This document shows positions 15,630 to 23,753 of a stretch of 64,000 bases of DNA, one piece after another. Under the pieces are notes generated by a model. The model had not been told where the DNA came from. It made no database searches and worked only from the letters and a program-made list of their open reading frames with translations. Made by a program: the position numbers and the translations under genes. Source of the stretch: 66-474 sp035695065 (lineage in GTDB: Bacteria > Pseudomonadota > Gammaproteobacteria > Xanthomonadales > Rhodanobacteraceae); the NCBI GenBank assembly GCA_035695065.1, contig DASSEW010000058.1, positions 29,362-93,361 on the forward strand, read 5' to 3'. Numbering within the stretch: the first letter of the stretch is position 1; the number at the start of each line of letters is the position of its first letter.

Positions 15630-17864
15630 GTGCACAAGGCAGGGAAGCCGAACCGTTGCGCCCGATGCGTGTTCCTGCTGCTCGCGGGATCCTGCTGCGC
15701 GCATGCCGGCCCGCCGCAGCAGCTCTCCACCATCGTCGTCAACGGCGCGCCGCTGCCGGTGCCGGGCCTGGGCGTGCCGCTGGCACAAGTGCCGGCCAGT
15801 GTGCAGACGCTCGGCAGCAGCGACATCGCCAACCAGCCCGATGCCGCGCTGCCGCAGCTGCTGCAACGCAACCTCGGCAGCGTGGACGTTAACGATGCGC
15901 AGAACAATCCCTTCCAACCGGACCTCAGCTTCCGCGGCTTCGATGCCTCGCCGTTGCTAGGCACGCCCGAGGCGCTGTCCATCTACGTGGACGGCGTGCG
16001 CATCAACGAGCCGTTCGGCGACGTGGTGAATTTCGACCTGATCCCGCTGCCCGCGATCGCACGCGTCACGCTGATGTCCGGCTCCAATCCGGTGTATGGC
16101 CTGAACACGCTGGGCGGCGCGTTGTCCTTCGAAACGAAATCGGGATTCGATTTCCCGGGCTTCGCGGCTTCGGCCTACGGCGGCTCGTTCGGCACGCGCA
16201 GCGCGACGGTGGAGCAGGGCGGGCACGGCGCGCATTTCGGCTGGTACCTGGCCGGCAACGATTACGCGAGCGACGGCTGGGCCGCGCACAACCCGGGCCG
16301 CGTGCGCCAGGTGTTCGCCAAGGGTAGCTATCGCGCTGCGGCGACGACGCTGGATCTCAGCTTCACCGGCGCGAGCAATCACCTCGAGGGCAACCAGACC
16401 TTGCCGCTGTCGTTCCTCGACGCGCCCAACCAGTCGTACACGTTCCCCGACTGGTTCAATAACCGCTTCGCATTCCTGGTGCTGAATGGCAGCCACCGTC
16501 TTTCCGGCGACTGGACGCTCGCGGGCAATCTCTACAACCGCGTGCTGGATACGCACGGGCTGGACACCAACGTCAGCGACGATTTCGATTTCACCCAGCC
16601 GGTCACGCCGGACAATCCGCCCGGCATCAACGAATTCGGTCGCACGCACGAGCACGCGCGCGGCGGCACGTTGCAGCTCGTCGACACGCGCGCGCTGTTC
16701 GGGCACGACAATCACTTCGTGCTCGGCGCGAGCGCGGATCTGGGCGACACGCTGTTCGCGCAGGACCAGCAACCGGCGTATTTCAGCGATGCGCGCGAGA
16801 GCATCGGCTTCGCACCCGGCGAACCGCACACGCGGCTCGCCGCGCGCAACCGCTATTTCGGCGCGTATCTCACCGACACCTTCTCGCTCACGCAGCAACT
16901 GACGCTGACGCTCGCCGGCCGCTACAACCACGCGCTGATCGAATTGGACGACCGGCTCGGCACCGCATTGAATGGCCGGCATGCCTATTCGCGCTTCAAT
17001 CCGGCGATCGGACTGAACTGGAATCCGACGGAGTCACTCACGACATGGCTCGCTTACAACGAAGGCACGCGCGTGCCTTCGCCGTCGGAATTGACCTGCG
17101 CCGACCCGAACGCGCCGTGCTCGCTGCCGAACGCATTCCTGTCCGATCCCGATTTGCAACAGGTGGTCGCGAAAACCTGGGAGGCCGGCGCGCGCGGGCG
17201 ACTCGATGAAAAGTGGAAGTGGAACGCGAGCGTGTTCCGCACCAACCTCGACAACGACCTGCTGTTCATCAGCCTGAGTGGCCTGAAGGGTTTCTACCAG
17301 AACGTGCCCGGCGATCGCCGCCAAGGCTTCGAGCTCGGCCTCGACGGAACGCTCGGGCGTTTGCACGCAAGCGCAAATTACAGCTACACCGACGCGACTT
17401 ATCTCAGCGCGTTCACCGAATCGAGCCCGGACAATTCCAGCGCCGCTGCCGACGGATTGATTACCGTGAAGGCGGGCGATCGCATTCCCGACATCGCGCG
17501 GCACAACTTCAAGCTTGCGCTGGACTACGCATTCGATCCGCAATTCAAGCTTGGCGCGCAATGGATCGTGGTGTCACGTCGCTACGCGCATGGCGACGAG
17601 AACAACGCCGACATGCACGGCGCGCTGCCCGGCTACGGCGTGGTGGACCTGGACGCGCACTGGTATCCGACGCTCGCCTGGGACGTCTTCGCCGGCGTGG
17701 ACAATGTGTTCGACCATCGCTACGCCACCTTCGGCCAGCTCGGCGAGAATGTGTTCGCCGATCCGGCGCAGGCATTCGACCCGGCGCATCCCGTGGCTAC
17801 CCAATTTCGCTCGGTCGCCGCGCCGCGCTCGTTGCAGATCGGCTTCCGCTATCGTATGGATTGA
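15630..17864 (+). CDS. TonB-dependent outer membrane receptor
   Basis: 744 residues from GTG 15630 (GTG 15615 is an alternative). The N-terminus has a signal sequence ending Ala-His-Ala, and a Thr-Ile-Val-Val stretch that may be the TonB box. A plug domain follows (Phe-Arg-Gly-Phe-Asp; Val-Asp-Gly-Val-Arg; Gly-Ser-Asn-Pro-Val-Tyr-Gly-Leu-Asn-Thr-Leu-Gly-Gly), then a beta-barrel with Tyr/Phe-rich strands up to Ile-Gly-Phe-Arg-Tyr-Arg. It imports a ligand across the outer membrane using TonB energy. The ligand (siderophore, copper or another metal complex, or a sugar) is not evident. It precedes the nitrite reductase fusion, which has its own promoter. Confidence 0.88.
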   Translation: MHKAGKPNRCARCVFLLLAGSCCAHAGPPQQLSTIVVNGAPLPVPGLGVPLAQVPASVQTLGSSDIANQPDAALPQLLQRNLGSVDVNDAQNNPFQPDLSFRGFDASPLLGTPEALSIYVDGVRINEPFGDVVNFDLIPLPAIARVTLMSGSNPVYGLNTLGGALSFETKSGFDFPGFAASAYGGSFGTRSATVEQGGHGAHFGWYLAGNDYASDGWAAHNPGRVRQVFAKGSYRAAATTLDLSFTGASNHLEGNQTLPLSFLDAPNQSYTFPDWFNNRFAFLVLNGSHRLSGDWTLAGNLYNRVLDTHGLDTNVSDDFDFTQPVTPDNPPGINEFGRTHEHARGGTLQLVDTRALFGHDNHFVLGASADLGDTLFAQDQQPAYFSDARESIGFAPGEPHTRLAARNRYFGAYLTDTFSLTQQLTLTLAGRYNHALIELDDRLGTALNGRHAYSRFNPAIGLNWNPTESLTTWLAYNEGTRVPSPSELTCADPNAPCSLPNAFLSDPDLQQVVAKTWEAGARGRLDEKWKWNASVFRTNLDNDLLFISLSGLKGFYQNVPGDRRQGFELGLDGTLGRLHASANYSYTDATYLSAFTESSPDNSSAAADGLITVKAGDRIPDIARHNFKLALDYAFDPQFKLGAQWIVVSRRYAHGDENNADMHGALPGYGVVDLDAHWYPTLAWDVFAGVDNVFDHRYATFGQLGENVFADPAQAFDPAHPVATQFRSVAAPRSLQIGFRYRMD

Positions 17865-17902
17865 ATCGCCTGGCCCGTTCGGCGTGCGCCGGCCAGAGTG
17901 GC

Positions 17903-17942
17903 TTGATCAAAATCAAGGAACCTTGACGACTTGCCGGATAAT
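17903..17942 (+). promoter_or_regulatory. FNR/DNR-type box and -10 element upstream of the nirK fusion
   Basis: TTGAT-CAAA-ATCAA (17903-17916) matches the FNR/ANR/DNR consensus TTGATnnnnATCAA exactly. A GATAAT at 17937-17942 predicts transcription from about 17949, which puts the box centre near -40, the class II activator position (normally -41.5). This predicts activation by an FNR- or DNR-type regulator under low oxygen or nitric oxide. Confidence 0.72.
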
Positions 17943-17990
17943 TTTTGAAGCACCCCCAAGCGTTCCGTTCGATCCAGGAAGGAGCATTGC

Positions 17991-19988
17991 ATGGCACACG
18001 TGCAGGTTCGCGAGCAGTTCTCCGAAGTCTGGCCGGCGATGGCGAGGACCGCGTTGCGGGTCGCCTTCGGCCTCATCTGGGTGGCCAATGCCGCCTTCAC
18101 CTGGACTTCCGGCTTCGCCGTCCACTACGTCGGCTACCTGCACAACGCCGCGCATGGGCAGCCCGGCTGGTCGGCCTGGTGGTTTGATTTCTGGATTTCG
18201 CTGGTCACGCCGAATGCGGACCTGTTCGTATGGCTGACCCGGGCGATCGAAACCGCGCTCGCCGCCGCACTGGTGCTGGGCTTTGCGCGCCGGACCGTGT
18301 ATGTGCTCGGCGCGCTGTTCAGCCTGCTGGTCTGGAGCACGGCCGAAGGATTCGGCGGTCCGTACACTGTCGGCGCCACCAACATGGGCGCCGGCATCAT
18401 CTACGTGCTGGTGTTCATCGCGCTGATCGTCATCAGCCGCACGGGGCCCAGTCCCTACAGCCTCGATTTCTACATCGGGCAAGCATGGCCGCGCTGGCGG
18501 CTGATCTCCGACTGGCGTGCCGACACGGTGCCGGTCACGGTGCATCCGATTTCATGGCGCGTGCAGGGACCTGCACTGCTGGGCATCGCGCTGCTGGTGT
18601 TCTTCCTCGTCGCGGGATTGCACAGCAGCCTGAACGTGCGGCCGCCGACGCCCACGGCCGCCGCGGCCGCGGTGTCACCGCTGGCGCTCGCATCCAGCGC
18701 GCCGATTCCGCAGGCACGTGATGCGCGGCTGCCGCCGGTCTCCCAGGGCAGCAGCGTGGACGTGCATGTCGAAGCCACGGACAAGAGCGTCACGATTGCC
18801 AGCGGCGTGCAATACCAGGCATGGACTTTTGGCGGCAACGTGCCGGGCCCGGTGATCCACGTTCGCCAGGGGCAGACGGTCAACGTCACTTTCACCAACC
18901 ACGGCACGATGCAGCATTCGCTGGATTTCCATGCCGCCATGACGCCGCCCAGCCTGCATTACGTGGAGGTCATGCCCGGCAAGTCCATCACTTATTCGTT
19001 CGTGGCGCGCGTGCCCGGTGCATTCCTTTATCACTGCGGCACACCGCCGGTGCTGCTGCACATCGGCAACGGCATGTACGGCGCGCTGATCGTGGATCCG
19101 ACGACGCCCCTGCCGCCCGCGGACGACAGCTACGTGCTGGTGCAGGGCGAGTGGTACACGCAGCAGGTTTCCGGAAGCCTGATGGGTGCCAACTACGAGA
19201 AGATGCAGACGGAACGCCCGGACGAGGTCGTCTTCAACGGCGCTGCGTTCCAGTACAAGGATCATCCGCTGCCGGCCACGCCGGGCAAGCGCGTGCGCAT
19301 CTACCTGGTGGATGCCGGCCCGAACCTGTGGAGTTCCTTCCACGTGATCGGCGCGATTTTCGACAAGGTTTATCCGGATGGCGATCCCGCGCATGCGCTG
19401 AGCGGTGTTTCCACCTACACGGTCGGTCCGGGAGAGGGCGCGGTATTCGATCTGGTGATTCCCGATGCCGGCAAGTACCCCTTCGTGGACCACGACATGG
19501 CGCACGCCATGATCGGTGCGCAAGGCATCCTCGCCGTGGGCGCGCCGGGCGAAGCGCCTGCCGAAGCGATGGCTCCCGCCGTCGCGGCGACTGCGGCACC
19601 CGCGCCAGGCGCGGCACCACCCGCCGCGCCGGCCGGGCCCTACAAGTTCGATGCTGCGCGAGGCGCATCGCTTTTCGCGACGAACTGTTCCGCGTGCCAC
19701 CAGGCCACCGGCATGGGCTTGCCGGGCGCGTTCCCGCCGCTCAAGGGCGATCCGGTGGTGCTCGACCCGGACCCGACCAGGCAGATCGAAACCGTCCTGC
19801 ATGGGCTGCAGGGCCAGAACGTCGGCGGAACGGTCTACCAGACGCCGATGCCGCCGTTCGCCGCCACGCTGAACGACGCCGACATCGCCGACATCATCAA
19901 CCACGAGCGCTCCTCGTGGGGCAATCAAGGCAAGCAGATCACGGCCGACCAGGTGAAGGCTGTGCGCGCGAAAGGGCCGGCGCAGTAG
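17991..19988 (+). CDS. nirK: Copper nitrite reductase with N-terminal DoxX-like membrane domain and C-terminal cytochrome c
   Basis: 665 residues from ATG 17991, behind AGGAAGGAG. Three parts: residues about 1-215 carry five hydrophobic segments resembling the DoxX/DoxD family; about 245-520 form a two-cupredoxin copper nitrite reductase; about 550-665 form a cytochrome c domain (Cys566-x-x-Cys569-His570). All expected copper ligands are present: type 1 His309, Cys349, His357 and Met362; type 2 His314, His348 and His501; catalytic Asp312 and His451. It should reduce nitrite to nitric oxide on the periplasmic face, anchored to the membrane and fed electrons through its own heme. The Pro/Ala linkers near 218-245 and 525-550 support a fusion. 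Another multicopper oxidase activity cannot be excluded. Confidence 0.85.
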   Translation: MAHVQVREQFSEVWPAMARTALRVAFGLIWVANAAFTWTSGFAVHYVGYLHNAAHGQPGWSAWWFDFWISLVTPNADLFVWLTRAIETALAAALVLGFARRTVYVLGALFSLLVWSTAEGFGGPYTVGATNMGAGIIYVLVFIALIVISRTGPSPYSLDFYIGQAWPRWRLISDWRADTVPVTVHPISWRVQGPALLGIALLVFFLVAGLHSSLNVRPPTPTAAAAAVSPLALASSAPIPQARDARLPPVSQGSSVDVHVEATDKSVTIASGVQYQAWTFGGNVPGPVIHVRQGQTVNVTFTNHGTMQHSLDFHAAMTPPSLHYVEVMPGKSITYSFVARVPGAFLYHCGTPPVLLHIGNGMYGALIVDPTTPLPPADDSYVLVQGEWYTQQVSGSLMGANYEKMQTERPDEVVFNGAAFQYKDHPLPATPGKRVRIYLVDAGPNLWSSFHVIGAIFDKVYPDGDPAHALSGVSTYTVGPGEGAVFDLVIPDAGKYPFVDHDMAHAMIGAQGILAVGAPGEAPAEAMAPAVAATAAPAPGAAPPAAPAGPYKFDAARGASLFATNCSACHQATGMGLPGAFPPLKGDPVVLDPDPTRQIETVLHGLQGQNVGGTVYQTPMPPFAATLNDADIADIINHERSSWGNQGKQITADQVKAVRAKGPAQ

Positions 19989-20007
19989 CGCGCCTGGTCA
20001 CGATCAT

Positions 20008-20033
20008 GCCGGCCCGCGCGTTGACGGGCCGGC
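20008..20033 (+). other. GC-rich hairpin after the nirK fusion
   Basis: A nine-base-pair stem GCCGGCCCG / CGGGCCGGC with an eight-base loop, 20 bases past the stop. There is no T-run, so it is more likely a 3'-end stabiliser or a repeat remnant than an intrinsic terminator. Confidence 0.5.
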
Positions 20034-20107
20034 GGTGCTGCGCTAATTTCCGAAGTCCGATCTTCTATCGAAGGTGGCGCACGAAAACGTGCGGCCGAGC
20101 GTGCGAC

Positions 20108-20181
20108 ATGGACACTACGATCTTCTGAATTGAGCGAACCGCGCGGCTGTCTCCACAAAGACGCCTCGCGCGTCTTTTTTT
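20108..20181 (+). promoter_or_regulatory. Possible thrS attenuator (short leader ORF plus terminator)
   Basis: ATG 20108 opens a six-codon frame, Met-Asp-Thr-Thr-Ile-Phe, ending at TGA 20126. Two consecutive Thr codons lie 30 bases before the intrinsic terminator at 20157-20181, in the leader of threonyl-tRNA synthetase. The segment before the terminator (CCGCGCGG) could pair with CCTCGCGCG in the terminator stem. No good ribosome-binding site is visible, so the case is suggestive only. Confidence 0.35.
20157..20181 (+). terminator. Intrinsic terminator between the nirK fusion and thrS
   Basis: Stem AAAGACGC / GCGTCTTT (20157-20164, 20170-20177), loop CTCGC, with the T-run continuing to 20181. 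It ends the upstream transcript, or acts as the thrS attenuator. Confidence 0.8.
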
Positions 20182-20196
20182 GTGCGCATCATTTTT

Positions 20197-20300
20197 GTCC
20201 GCCATCCAGGCGGACCGCGCTAGGTGACGACGGCGCAAATGACGATCGTCGATGAACCGCGGCAGACCAAAAGCGGACGTCCATGTCCGCAATTCTCAAC
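20197..20300. repeat. Paired palindromes, family B, upstream of thrS
   Basis: GTCCGCC-ATCCA-GGCGGAC (20197-20215) and a GACGATCGTC palindrome (20241-20250) precede an A-rich spacer and GCGGACGTCCATGTCCGC (20273-20290), then ATTCTCAAC. The second hairpin and the AATTCTCAAC/ACTTCTCAAC tail recur at 28040. The stretch 19989-20339 (351 bases) contains only these hairpins, the terminator and the leader; no gene was found in it. Confidence 0.65.
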
Positions 20301-20339
20301 AACAGCGCGCTCCGATGCGACGCCACGAAGAGCAGCCCC

Positions 20340-22244
20340 ATGATCACGATCACGCTCCCCGACAACAGCACCAAGACTTTCGACAACCCGCCCAGCGTCC
20401 GCGATGTCGCAGCCTCCATCGGGGCGGGTCTCGCCAAGGCGGCGATCGCCGGCAAGATCGACGGCAAGCTGGTGGATCTCTCGCGAAGCGTGGACCACGA
20501 CGCGCGCGTGGAGATCGTCACCGAGAAGTCGCCGGAAGCGCTGGACGTGATCCGCCATTCGACCGCCCACCTGCTGGCGCAGGCGGTGCAGCGACTGTAT
20601 CCGGGCACGCAGGTGACGATCGGTCCGGTGATCGAGAACGGCTTCTATTACGACTTTGCGCGCAAGGAACCCTTCAAGCCCGAGGACCTGCCGGCGATCG
20701 AAGCGGAGATGAAGAAGATCGCTGCCGAAGCGCAGCTGGTCACACGCAGCGTGAAGTCGCGCGACGACGCCACGAAATTCTTTCGCGACATGGGCGAGGA
20801 ATACAAGGCGCGCATCATCGAAGCGATCCCGGCCAACGAGGAACTGTCGCTTTACTCGCAGGGCGAGTTCACCGATCTCTGCCGCGGTCCGCATGTGCCC
20901 GATACCGGCAAGCTGAAAGCGTTCAAGCTGATGAAGACCGCCGGCGCCTACTGGCGCGGCGATTCCAACAATGAAATGTTGAGCCGCATCTATGGCACGG
21001 CGTGGCTGAACGAGAAGGATCTCAAGGCCTACCTCACGCAACTGGAGGAAGCCGAGAAGCGCGACCATCGCCGCATCGGCAGGCAGCTCGATCTGTTCCA
21101 CCAGCAGGAAGAAGCGCCGGGCATGGTGTTCTGGCACCCGAACGGCTGGATCATCTGGCAGCAGGTCGAGCAGTACATGCGCGGCGTGTACCGTGCGTCC
21201 GGCTACCAGGAAGTGCGTTGCCCTTCGATTCTGGACGTTTCCCTCTGGAAGAAATCCGGCCACTGGGACAACTACAAGGACAACATGTTCTTCACCGAAT
21301 CGGAGAAGCGGGTTTACGCGGTGAAGCCGATGAACTGCCCGGGCCACGTGCAGGTGTACAACGACGGGCTGCACAGCTACCGCGACCTGCCGATCCGCTA
21401 CGGCGAGTTCGGTTCGTGCACCCGCAACGAACCTTCCGGCGCACTGCACGGGATCATGCGGGTGCGCGCGTTCACCCAGGACGACGGCCACATCTTCTGC
21501 ACCGAGGAGCAGATCGAGTCGGAAGTGACGGCCTTCCACGAACAGGCGCTGGCGGTGTATCGGCATTTCGGCTTCACCGATGTCGCGATCAAGCTGGCGC
21601 TCCGGCCGGAACCGCGGCTGGGCACCGACGAAACCTGGGACAAGGCCGAGAACGCCTTGCGCGACGCGCTGCGCGCCTGCGGCGCGGAATGGGAGGAACT
21701 GCCGGGCGAGGGTGCTTTCTACGGCCCCAAGATCGAGTATCACCTGAAAGACGCCATCGGCCGCACCTGGCAGCTCGGCACCATGCAGGTGGATTTCATG
21801 ATGCCGCAGCGGCTGGGTGCCGAATATGTGGGCGAGGATTCGCAGCGCCACCACCCGGTGATGCTGCACCGGGCCATCGTCGGCTCGATGGAGCGCTTCA
21901 TCGGCATCCTGATCGAGCACCATGCCGGCAACTTCCCGGCCTGGCTGGCCCCGACGCAGGCCGTCGTGCTGAATATCACGGATGCCCAGGCCGATTACGC
22001 CGAAGAAATGGCCAAACTGCTGAACGGGCAGGGCTTCCGCGCCCGGGCCGATTTGCGCAACGAGAAAATTGGCTATAAAATTCGCGAGCATACCTTGCAC
22101 AAGGTGCCCTACCTGCTCGTGGTCGGTGACCGCGAGAAAGAGTCGGGTGCCGTTTCCGTGCGCGCACGTTCCGGTGAGGATCTCGGCAGCATGCCGTTGC
22201 CGGCCTTCATCGAACGGTTGCAGGGCGAGGCCGCCCCGCGTTGA
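20340..22244 (+). CDS. thrS: Threonyl-tRNA synthetase
   Basis: 634 residues from ATG 20340, the start that gives the usual Met-Ile-Thr-Ile-Thr-Leu-Pro N-terminus. Domains in order: TGS (1-61), editing domain with His-Ser-Thr-Ala-His and Cys-Arg-Gly-Pro-His, class II catalytic core with Met331-Asn-Cys333-Pro-Gly-His (Cys333 is the expected zinc ligand), and a C-terminal anticodon domain. The length is close to the E. coli enzyme (642). It charges tRNA-Thr. It heads the conserved thrS-infC-rpmI-rplT-pheST-ihfA cluster. An in-frame ATG at 20283 is rejected because it lies in a repeat and adds unrelated residues. Confidence 0.97.
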   Translation: MITITLPDNSTKTFDNPPSVRDVAASIGAGLAKAAIAGKIDGKLVDLSRSVDHDARVEIVTEKSPEALDVIRHSTAHLLAQAVQRLYPGTQVTIGPVIENGFYYDFARKEPFKPEDLPAIEAEMKKIAAEAQLVTRSVKSRDDATKFFRDMGEEYKARIIEAIPANEELSLYSQGEFTDLCRGPHVPDTGKLKAFKLMKTAGAYWRGDSNNEMLSRIYGTAWLNEKDLKAYLTQLEEAEKRDHRRIGRQLDLFHQQEEAPGMVFWHPNGWIIWQQVEQYMRGVYRASGYQEVRCPSILDVSLWKKSGHWDNYKDNMFFTESEKRVYAVKPMNCPGHVQVYNDGLHSYRDLPIRYGEFGSCTRNEPSGALHGIMRVRAFTQDDGHIFCTEEQIESEVTAFHEQALAVYRHFGFTDVAIKLALRPEPRLGTDETWDKAENALRDALRACGAEWEELPGEGAFYGPKIEYHLKDAIGRTWQLGTMQVDFMMPQRLGAEYVGEDSQRHHPVMLHRAIVGSMERFIGILIEHHAGNFPAWLAPTQAVVLNITDAQADYAEEMAKLLNGQGFRARADLRNEKIGYKIREHTLHKVPYLLVVGDREKESGAVSVRARSGEDLGSMPLPAFIERLQGEAAPR

Positions 22245-22289
22245 CGGATGGCCGCCGGACAAGCCGGCGGAATTTGAGGAGAGAAACGT

Positions 22290-22811
22290 ATCGCCACTGA
22301 AAACAAAGGCAATCGGCGCAATCAGGACATCCGCGTACCGCGTGTGCGCGTGATCGGCGCCGATGGGGAACAGGTCGGAATCCTGGAGCGGGACGAGGCA
22401 CTGGCCATGGCCGAAGAGGCCGGGCTCGATTTGGTCGAAATCCAGCCGAACGCCGATCCGCCGGTCTGCCGGGTCATGGACTTCGGCAAGTTCAAGTTCG
22501 AGCAGCAGAAGAAGGCGCATGCGGCACGGCGCCGTACCAAGCAGGTCGAAATCAAGGAACTGAAGTTCCGCCCGACCACGGACGTGGGCGACTACCAGAT
22601 CAAGCTGCGCAACATGCAGCGGTTCCTGGCCGAAGGCGACAAGGTCAAGGTCAACATCCGCTTCCGTGGCCGCGAGATGTCGCACCAGGAGTTGGGGATC
22701 GCGCTGGCAAGGCGCATCCAGACCGACATCGCCGAGGAAGGCACGGTCGAGCAGTTCCCGCGCCTGGAAGGCCGGCAGATGACGATGATGATCGGTCCCA
22801 AGAAGAAATAG
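22290..22811 (+). CDS. infC: Translation initiation factor IF-3 with ATC start codon
   Basis: 173 residues. An in-frame TGA lies at 22275-22277, and no ATG, GTG or TTG occurs between it and the conserved N-terminal block (Arg-Arg-Asn-Gln-Asp-Ile-Arg-Val-Pro-Arg-Val-Arg). The only sensible start is ATC 22290, 6 bases after a strong TTGAGGAGAG site. IF-3 genes are known for rare starts (AUU in E. coli), which let the factor repress its own translation. The N-domain, Lys-rich linker and C-domain with Gly-Arg-Gln-Met-Thr-Met are intact. The next usable start, GTG 22338, would remove the conserved block. It proofreads initiator tRNA on the 30S subunit. Confidence 0.95.
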   Translation: MATENKGNRRNQDIRVPRVRVIGADGEQVGILERDEALAMAEEAGLDLVEIQPNADPPVCRVMDFGKFKFEQQKKAHAARRRTKQVEIKELKFRPTTDVGDYQIKLRNMQRFLAEGDKVKVNIRFRGREMSHQELGIALARRIQTDIAEEGTVEQFPRLEGRQMTMMIGPKKK

Positions 22812-22839
22812 ATCGGACGCAGTCCGATTCGTTGAGTTC

Positions 22840-22898
22840 CTCTCTCCCCTTGTGGGAGAGAGCAAAGGGAGAGGGGTTGCTCTTTCTCACCCGACCAG
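22840..22898. repeat. Inverted-repeat element, family D, between infC and rpmI
   Basis: CTCTCCCCTTGTGGGAGAG followed by GGGAGAGGGG and then TTTCTCACCCGACC. The 209-base gap between infC and rpmI holds this element and no gene. Confidence 0.7.
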
Positions 22899-23020
22899 CC
22901 TCGGACCGGCTGGCGGAAGCGGCAGCAGCAACGCCGCACAAGCCGACAAGGGCATGGACGGAAAGTGTGATTGCAAGATCGCCGCCCTGGTCAGTAATCA
23001 AAAACCAAACGGAGTCAGTC

Positions 23021-23218
23021 ATGCCCAAGATCAAGACCAACCGGGCCGCTGCCAAGCGGTTCCGCAAGACCGCCACCGGCAAGTTCAAGGCCGGCCACGC
23101 CTTCAAGTCGCACATCCTGACCAAGAAGGCGACCAAGCGTAAGCGCAACCTGCGCGGCCCCAACCACGTGCGCGCGTGCGACGCCGGACACGTCGCCCGC
23201 ATGCTGCCCTACGCGTAA
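23021..23218 (+). CDS. rpmI: 50S ribosomal protein L35
   Basis: 65 residues, the usual length, very basic, with the family N-terminus Pro-Lys-Ile-Lys-Thr-Asn-Arg-Ala-Ala-Ala-Lys-Arg-Phe and the C-terminal Arg-Met-Leu-Pro-Tyr. A GGAG lies about 6 bases before ATG 23021. It lies between infC and rplT as in most proteobacteria, where L20 represses translation of the pair. Confidence 0.97.
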   Translation: MPKIKTNRAAAKRFRKTATGKFKAGHAFKSHILTKKATKRKRNLRGPNHVRACDAGHVARMLPYA

Positions 23219-23230
23219 GGAGAGACGACC

Positions 23231-23590
23231 ATGGCACGAGTCAAGCGTGGCGTCACCGCGCGTCGCCGTCACAAGAAAACCATCGCTGCCGCCAAGGGCT
23301 ATTACAACGCCCGGCGCAAGGTCTACCGCGTTGCCAAGCAGGCGGTCACCAAGGCCCAGCAGTACGCCTACATCGGGCGCAAGCAGAAGAAGCGCCAGTT
23401 CCGCGCGTTGTGGATCGTGCGCATCAACGCCGCTGCGCGTCAGTTCGGCCTGTCCTACAGCCGCCTGATCGACGGCCTCGGCAAGGCAGGCATCACCATC
23501 GACCGCAAGGTGCTGGCCGACATCGCCGTGCACGACATCGCGGCGTTCGGTGCGCTGGCTGAGAAGGCCAAGGCCAACCTGGCTGCTTGA
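23231..23590 (+). CDS. rplT: 50S ribosomal protein L20
   Basis: 119 residues, basic, starting Met-Ala-Arg-Val-Lys-Arg-Gly-Val and containing the family signature Lys-Gly-Tyr-Tyr-Asn-Ala-Arg-Arg-Lys-Val. AAGGAGAG precedes the start. It is an early 23S rRNA assembly protein and the translational repressor of the rpmI-rplT operon in other bacteria. It is followed by an intrinsic terminator. Confidence 0.97.
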   Translation: MARVKRGVTARRRHKKTIAAAKGYYNARRKVYRVAKQAVTKAQQYAYIGRKQKKRQFRALWIVRINAAARQFGLSYSRLIDGLGKAGITIDRKVLADIAVHDIAAFGALAEKAKANLAA

Positions 23591-23632
23591 AGCGTTTCGG
23601 CGCGCTGCGCCGAGCGGCTATGATGAAGCAAG

Positions 23633-23663
23633 CGGGGAGAAGGCCCAGCCTTCTCCCCGTTTT
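23633..23663 (+). terminator. Intrinsic terminator between rplT and pheS
   Basis: An 11-bp stem CGGGGAGAAGG / CCTTCTCCCCG with a five-base loop, followed by TTTT. It ends the ribosomal-protein transcript or attenuates pheST. Confidence 0.85.
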
Positions 23664-23681
23664 CGTTTGAGAGTGCGAGAA

Positions 23682-23741
23682 GTAGGGCGGCATTGCCCGC
23701 CATCTTCTCTCGTGCGGTCCGGCGGACGATGTCCGCCCTAC
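23682..23741. repeat. REP-like pair, family A
   Basis: GTAGGGCGG-CATTG-CCCGCC and GGCGGACGATGTCCGCCCTAC between the terminator and the pheS ribosome-binding site. The first unit lacks one G of the stem. Confidence 0.8.
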
Positions 23742-23753
23742 AAAAGAGGGGCA

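Noticed and set aside
20283..20339. An earlier thrS start at ATG 20283
   Set aside because: The ATG is inside a family B hairpin and the added residues do not match the conserved ThrRS N-terminus.
23620..23670. A 16-codon frame through the pheS-leader terminator as a Phe leader peptide
   Set aside because: It contains a single Phe codon placed after the terminator stem and has no ribosome-binding site, unlike real pheM-type leaders.
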